Position numbers and translations under genes: made by a program
Shown here: one piece after another, positions 14,465 to 14,998 of the stretch
Layout of the letters: each line of letters starts with the position of its first letter
Position numbering within the stretch: the stretch's first letter is position 1
Notes under the pieces: model-generated
Told to the model about the DNA's origin: nothing
What the model saw: the letters and a program-made list of their open reading frames with translations, nothing else
Databases searched by the model: none
DNA from: CAIVAT01 sp037139855
GTDB lineage: Bacteria; Bacteroidota; Bacteroidia; Bacteroidales; FEN-979
NCBI GenBank assembly: GCA_037139855.1
Contig: JBAXFM010000113.1
Span: 1-14,998 of the forward strand
Reading direction: 5' to 3'
DNA length: 14,998 nt

Positions 14465-14949
14465 TTCTTCTCGAAATTTTCTTTTTTATACAAATGAAGC
14501 GGACCGAGTTTCTTGATATCTTCAGTCACCTTGTTCACCACCTTGGCAAATTTGGGGCCTTCCGCAGCAGAAACCCAGGAAAATTGTACCCTGTTTTCAT
14601 GAAATCCCACAAAATTCAGCAACTTCTTGGTAACCAGAAAGCGACGGCGGGCAAAATAATTTCCGCTGATGTAATGGCAGTCGCCCGGATGACATCCCGA
14701 AACAAGCACGCCATCGGCTGTGGTCTGCAATGATTTAATCAAAAACCACGGATCAACCCGCGATGAACACGGCACACGGATGATGCGGATGTTGGGCGGA
14801 TACTGAATCCGGGAAGTTCCCGTGAGGTCAGATCCGGCATAGGAACACCAGTTGCAGAGAATACCCATGATCACCGGTTCCCAGTTGGGAGGGGCAATCA
14901 GTTCGGGCTTTTCAATGCTTACAAGTTGATCTTTTACTTCTGTTTCCAT
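14461..14949 (-). CDS. MvhD/FloxD-like hydrogenase iron-sulfur (delta) subunit
   Basis: This 162-residue protein matches the MvhD family: PVIMGILCNWCSYAGSDLTG near the N-terminus, VPCSSRVDP and SGCHPGDCHY in the centre. The conserved cysteines 32, 35, 61, 86 and 91 include the ligands of a [2Fe-2S] cluster. In methanogens MvhD links the hydrogenase to HdrA; in bacteria the FloxD form links the NADH-oxidising Flox subunits to HdrA. Its start overlaps the stop of the upstream gene (TAATG), and its stop overlaps the next start, so it is tightly coupled in the operon. No hydrogenase genes are seen, so the NAD(H)-linked version is favoured. Confidence 0.92.
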   Translation of the reverse strand: METEVKDQLVSIEKPELIAPPNWEPVIMGILCNWCSYAGSDLTGTSRIQYPPNIRIIRVPCSSRVDPWFLIKSLQTTADGVLVSGCHPGDCHYISGNYFARRRFLVTKKLLNFVGFHENRVQFSWVSAAEGPKFAKVVNKVTEDIKKLGPLHLYKKENFEKK

Positions 14950-14998
14950 TAGATTGAAACTATCTCGTTAATGATTTGAGGATCGGTAAACCCGGCAA
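14949..14998 (-). CDS. 3' end of upstream gene, probably HdrA-like
   Basis: The last 15 codons of an upstream minus-strand gene are visible, encoding AGFTDPQIINEIVSI and then TAA, whose last base is the A of the mvhD-like ATG. A 'GFTDxQI..I' ending is familiar from HdrA-type and related polyferredoxin proteins, and HdrA is the usual neighbour of MvhD. The body of the gene lies outside the window, so the assignment depends on this short tail and on context. Confidence 0.5.
   Translation of the reverse strand, partial: AGFTDPQIINEIVSI

Noticed and set aside
14120..14733. Plus-strand open frames over the FloxC/MvhD-like genes
   Set aside because: Shadows of the redox genes. The minus-strand frames carry the conserved cysteine motifs and 4-nt overlaps.
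1..14998. Insertion sequence or prophage
   Set aside because: No transposase, integrase or phage structural protein was recognised in any frame, and no long terminal repeats were seen apart from the GxxExxY flanks.

Overview
The window looks like a chromosomal segment of a Bacteroidota (Bacteroidetes) member, probably an anaerobic or facultative relative of the Bacteroidales/Marinilabiliales type. The evidence is the Bacteroidetes-type promoters (TAnnTTTG -7 boxes, once with a TTG 20 bp upstream), A-rich starts without clear Shine-Dalgarno sequences, a secreted protein with a type IX secretion (T9SS) C-terminal sorting domain, and an Hdr/Flox-like redox operon typical of anaerobes. No rRNA, tRNA, CRISPR array or recognisable transposase was seen.

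Layout. (1) 1-1182: 3' part of a secreted beta-helix/anchor-type protein that stops before any sorting domain. (2) 1237-5636, all plus strand: two ABC-2 type export modules. The first ATPase/permease pair is followed by a Bacteroidetes promoter carrying a palindromic operator, then a second ATPase, a polytopic membrane protein, a YtrA-type GntR repressor and a membrane-anchored GIN/DUF2807-like protein. The regulator probably controls the second group through that operator. (3) 5643-7355, minus strand: T9SS-secreted Asp-box (sialidase-fold) protein. It diverges from 7414-10222, plus strand, which encodes a YciI-like protein and a SWIM-SNF2 helicase. (4) 10249-10866, minus strand: small outer-membrane/secreted protein. 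(5) 11068-11614: a compact unit in which a GxxExxY PD-(D/E)XK-like gene is tightly bracketed by two hairpin-forming arrays of the heptamer CTCTGTG/CACAGAG. (6) 11620-14998, minus strand: an operon reading HdrA-like (only its last 15 codons are present), MvhD/FloxD-like, and two [4Fe-4S] proteins (FloxC/FloxB-like, FrhB/AsrA-related), ending with an FAD/NAD(P) [2Fe-2S] reductase (FloxA/AsrB/HydG-like). The set suggests an NAD(H)-linked Hdr-Flox complex moving electrons between NADH, ferredoxin and a disulfide or other acceptor.

The most unusual signals are repeats. They are the heptamer-hairpin/GxxExxY unit, a separate six-unit heptamer array that is translated in frame inside the FloxB-like gene, and two adjacent octamer arrays that fill the floxB-floxA-like gap up to 4 nt before the floxA-like start. 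The YtrA operator overlapping the second ABC promoter is the best-supported regulatory prediction.
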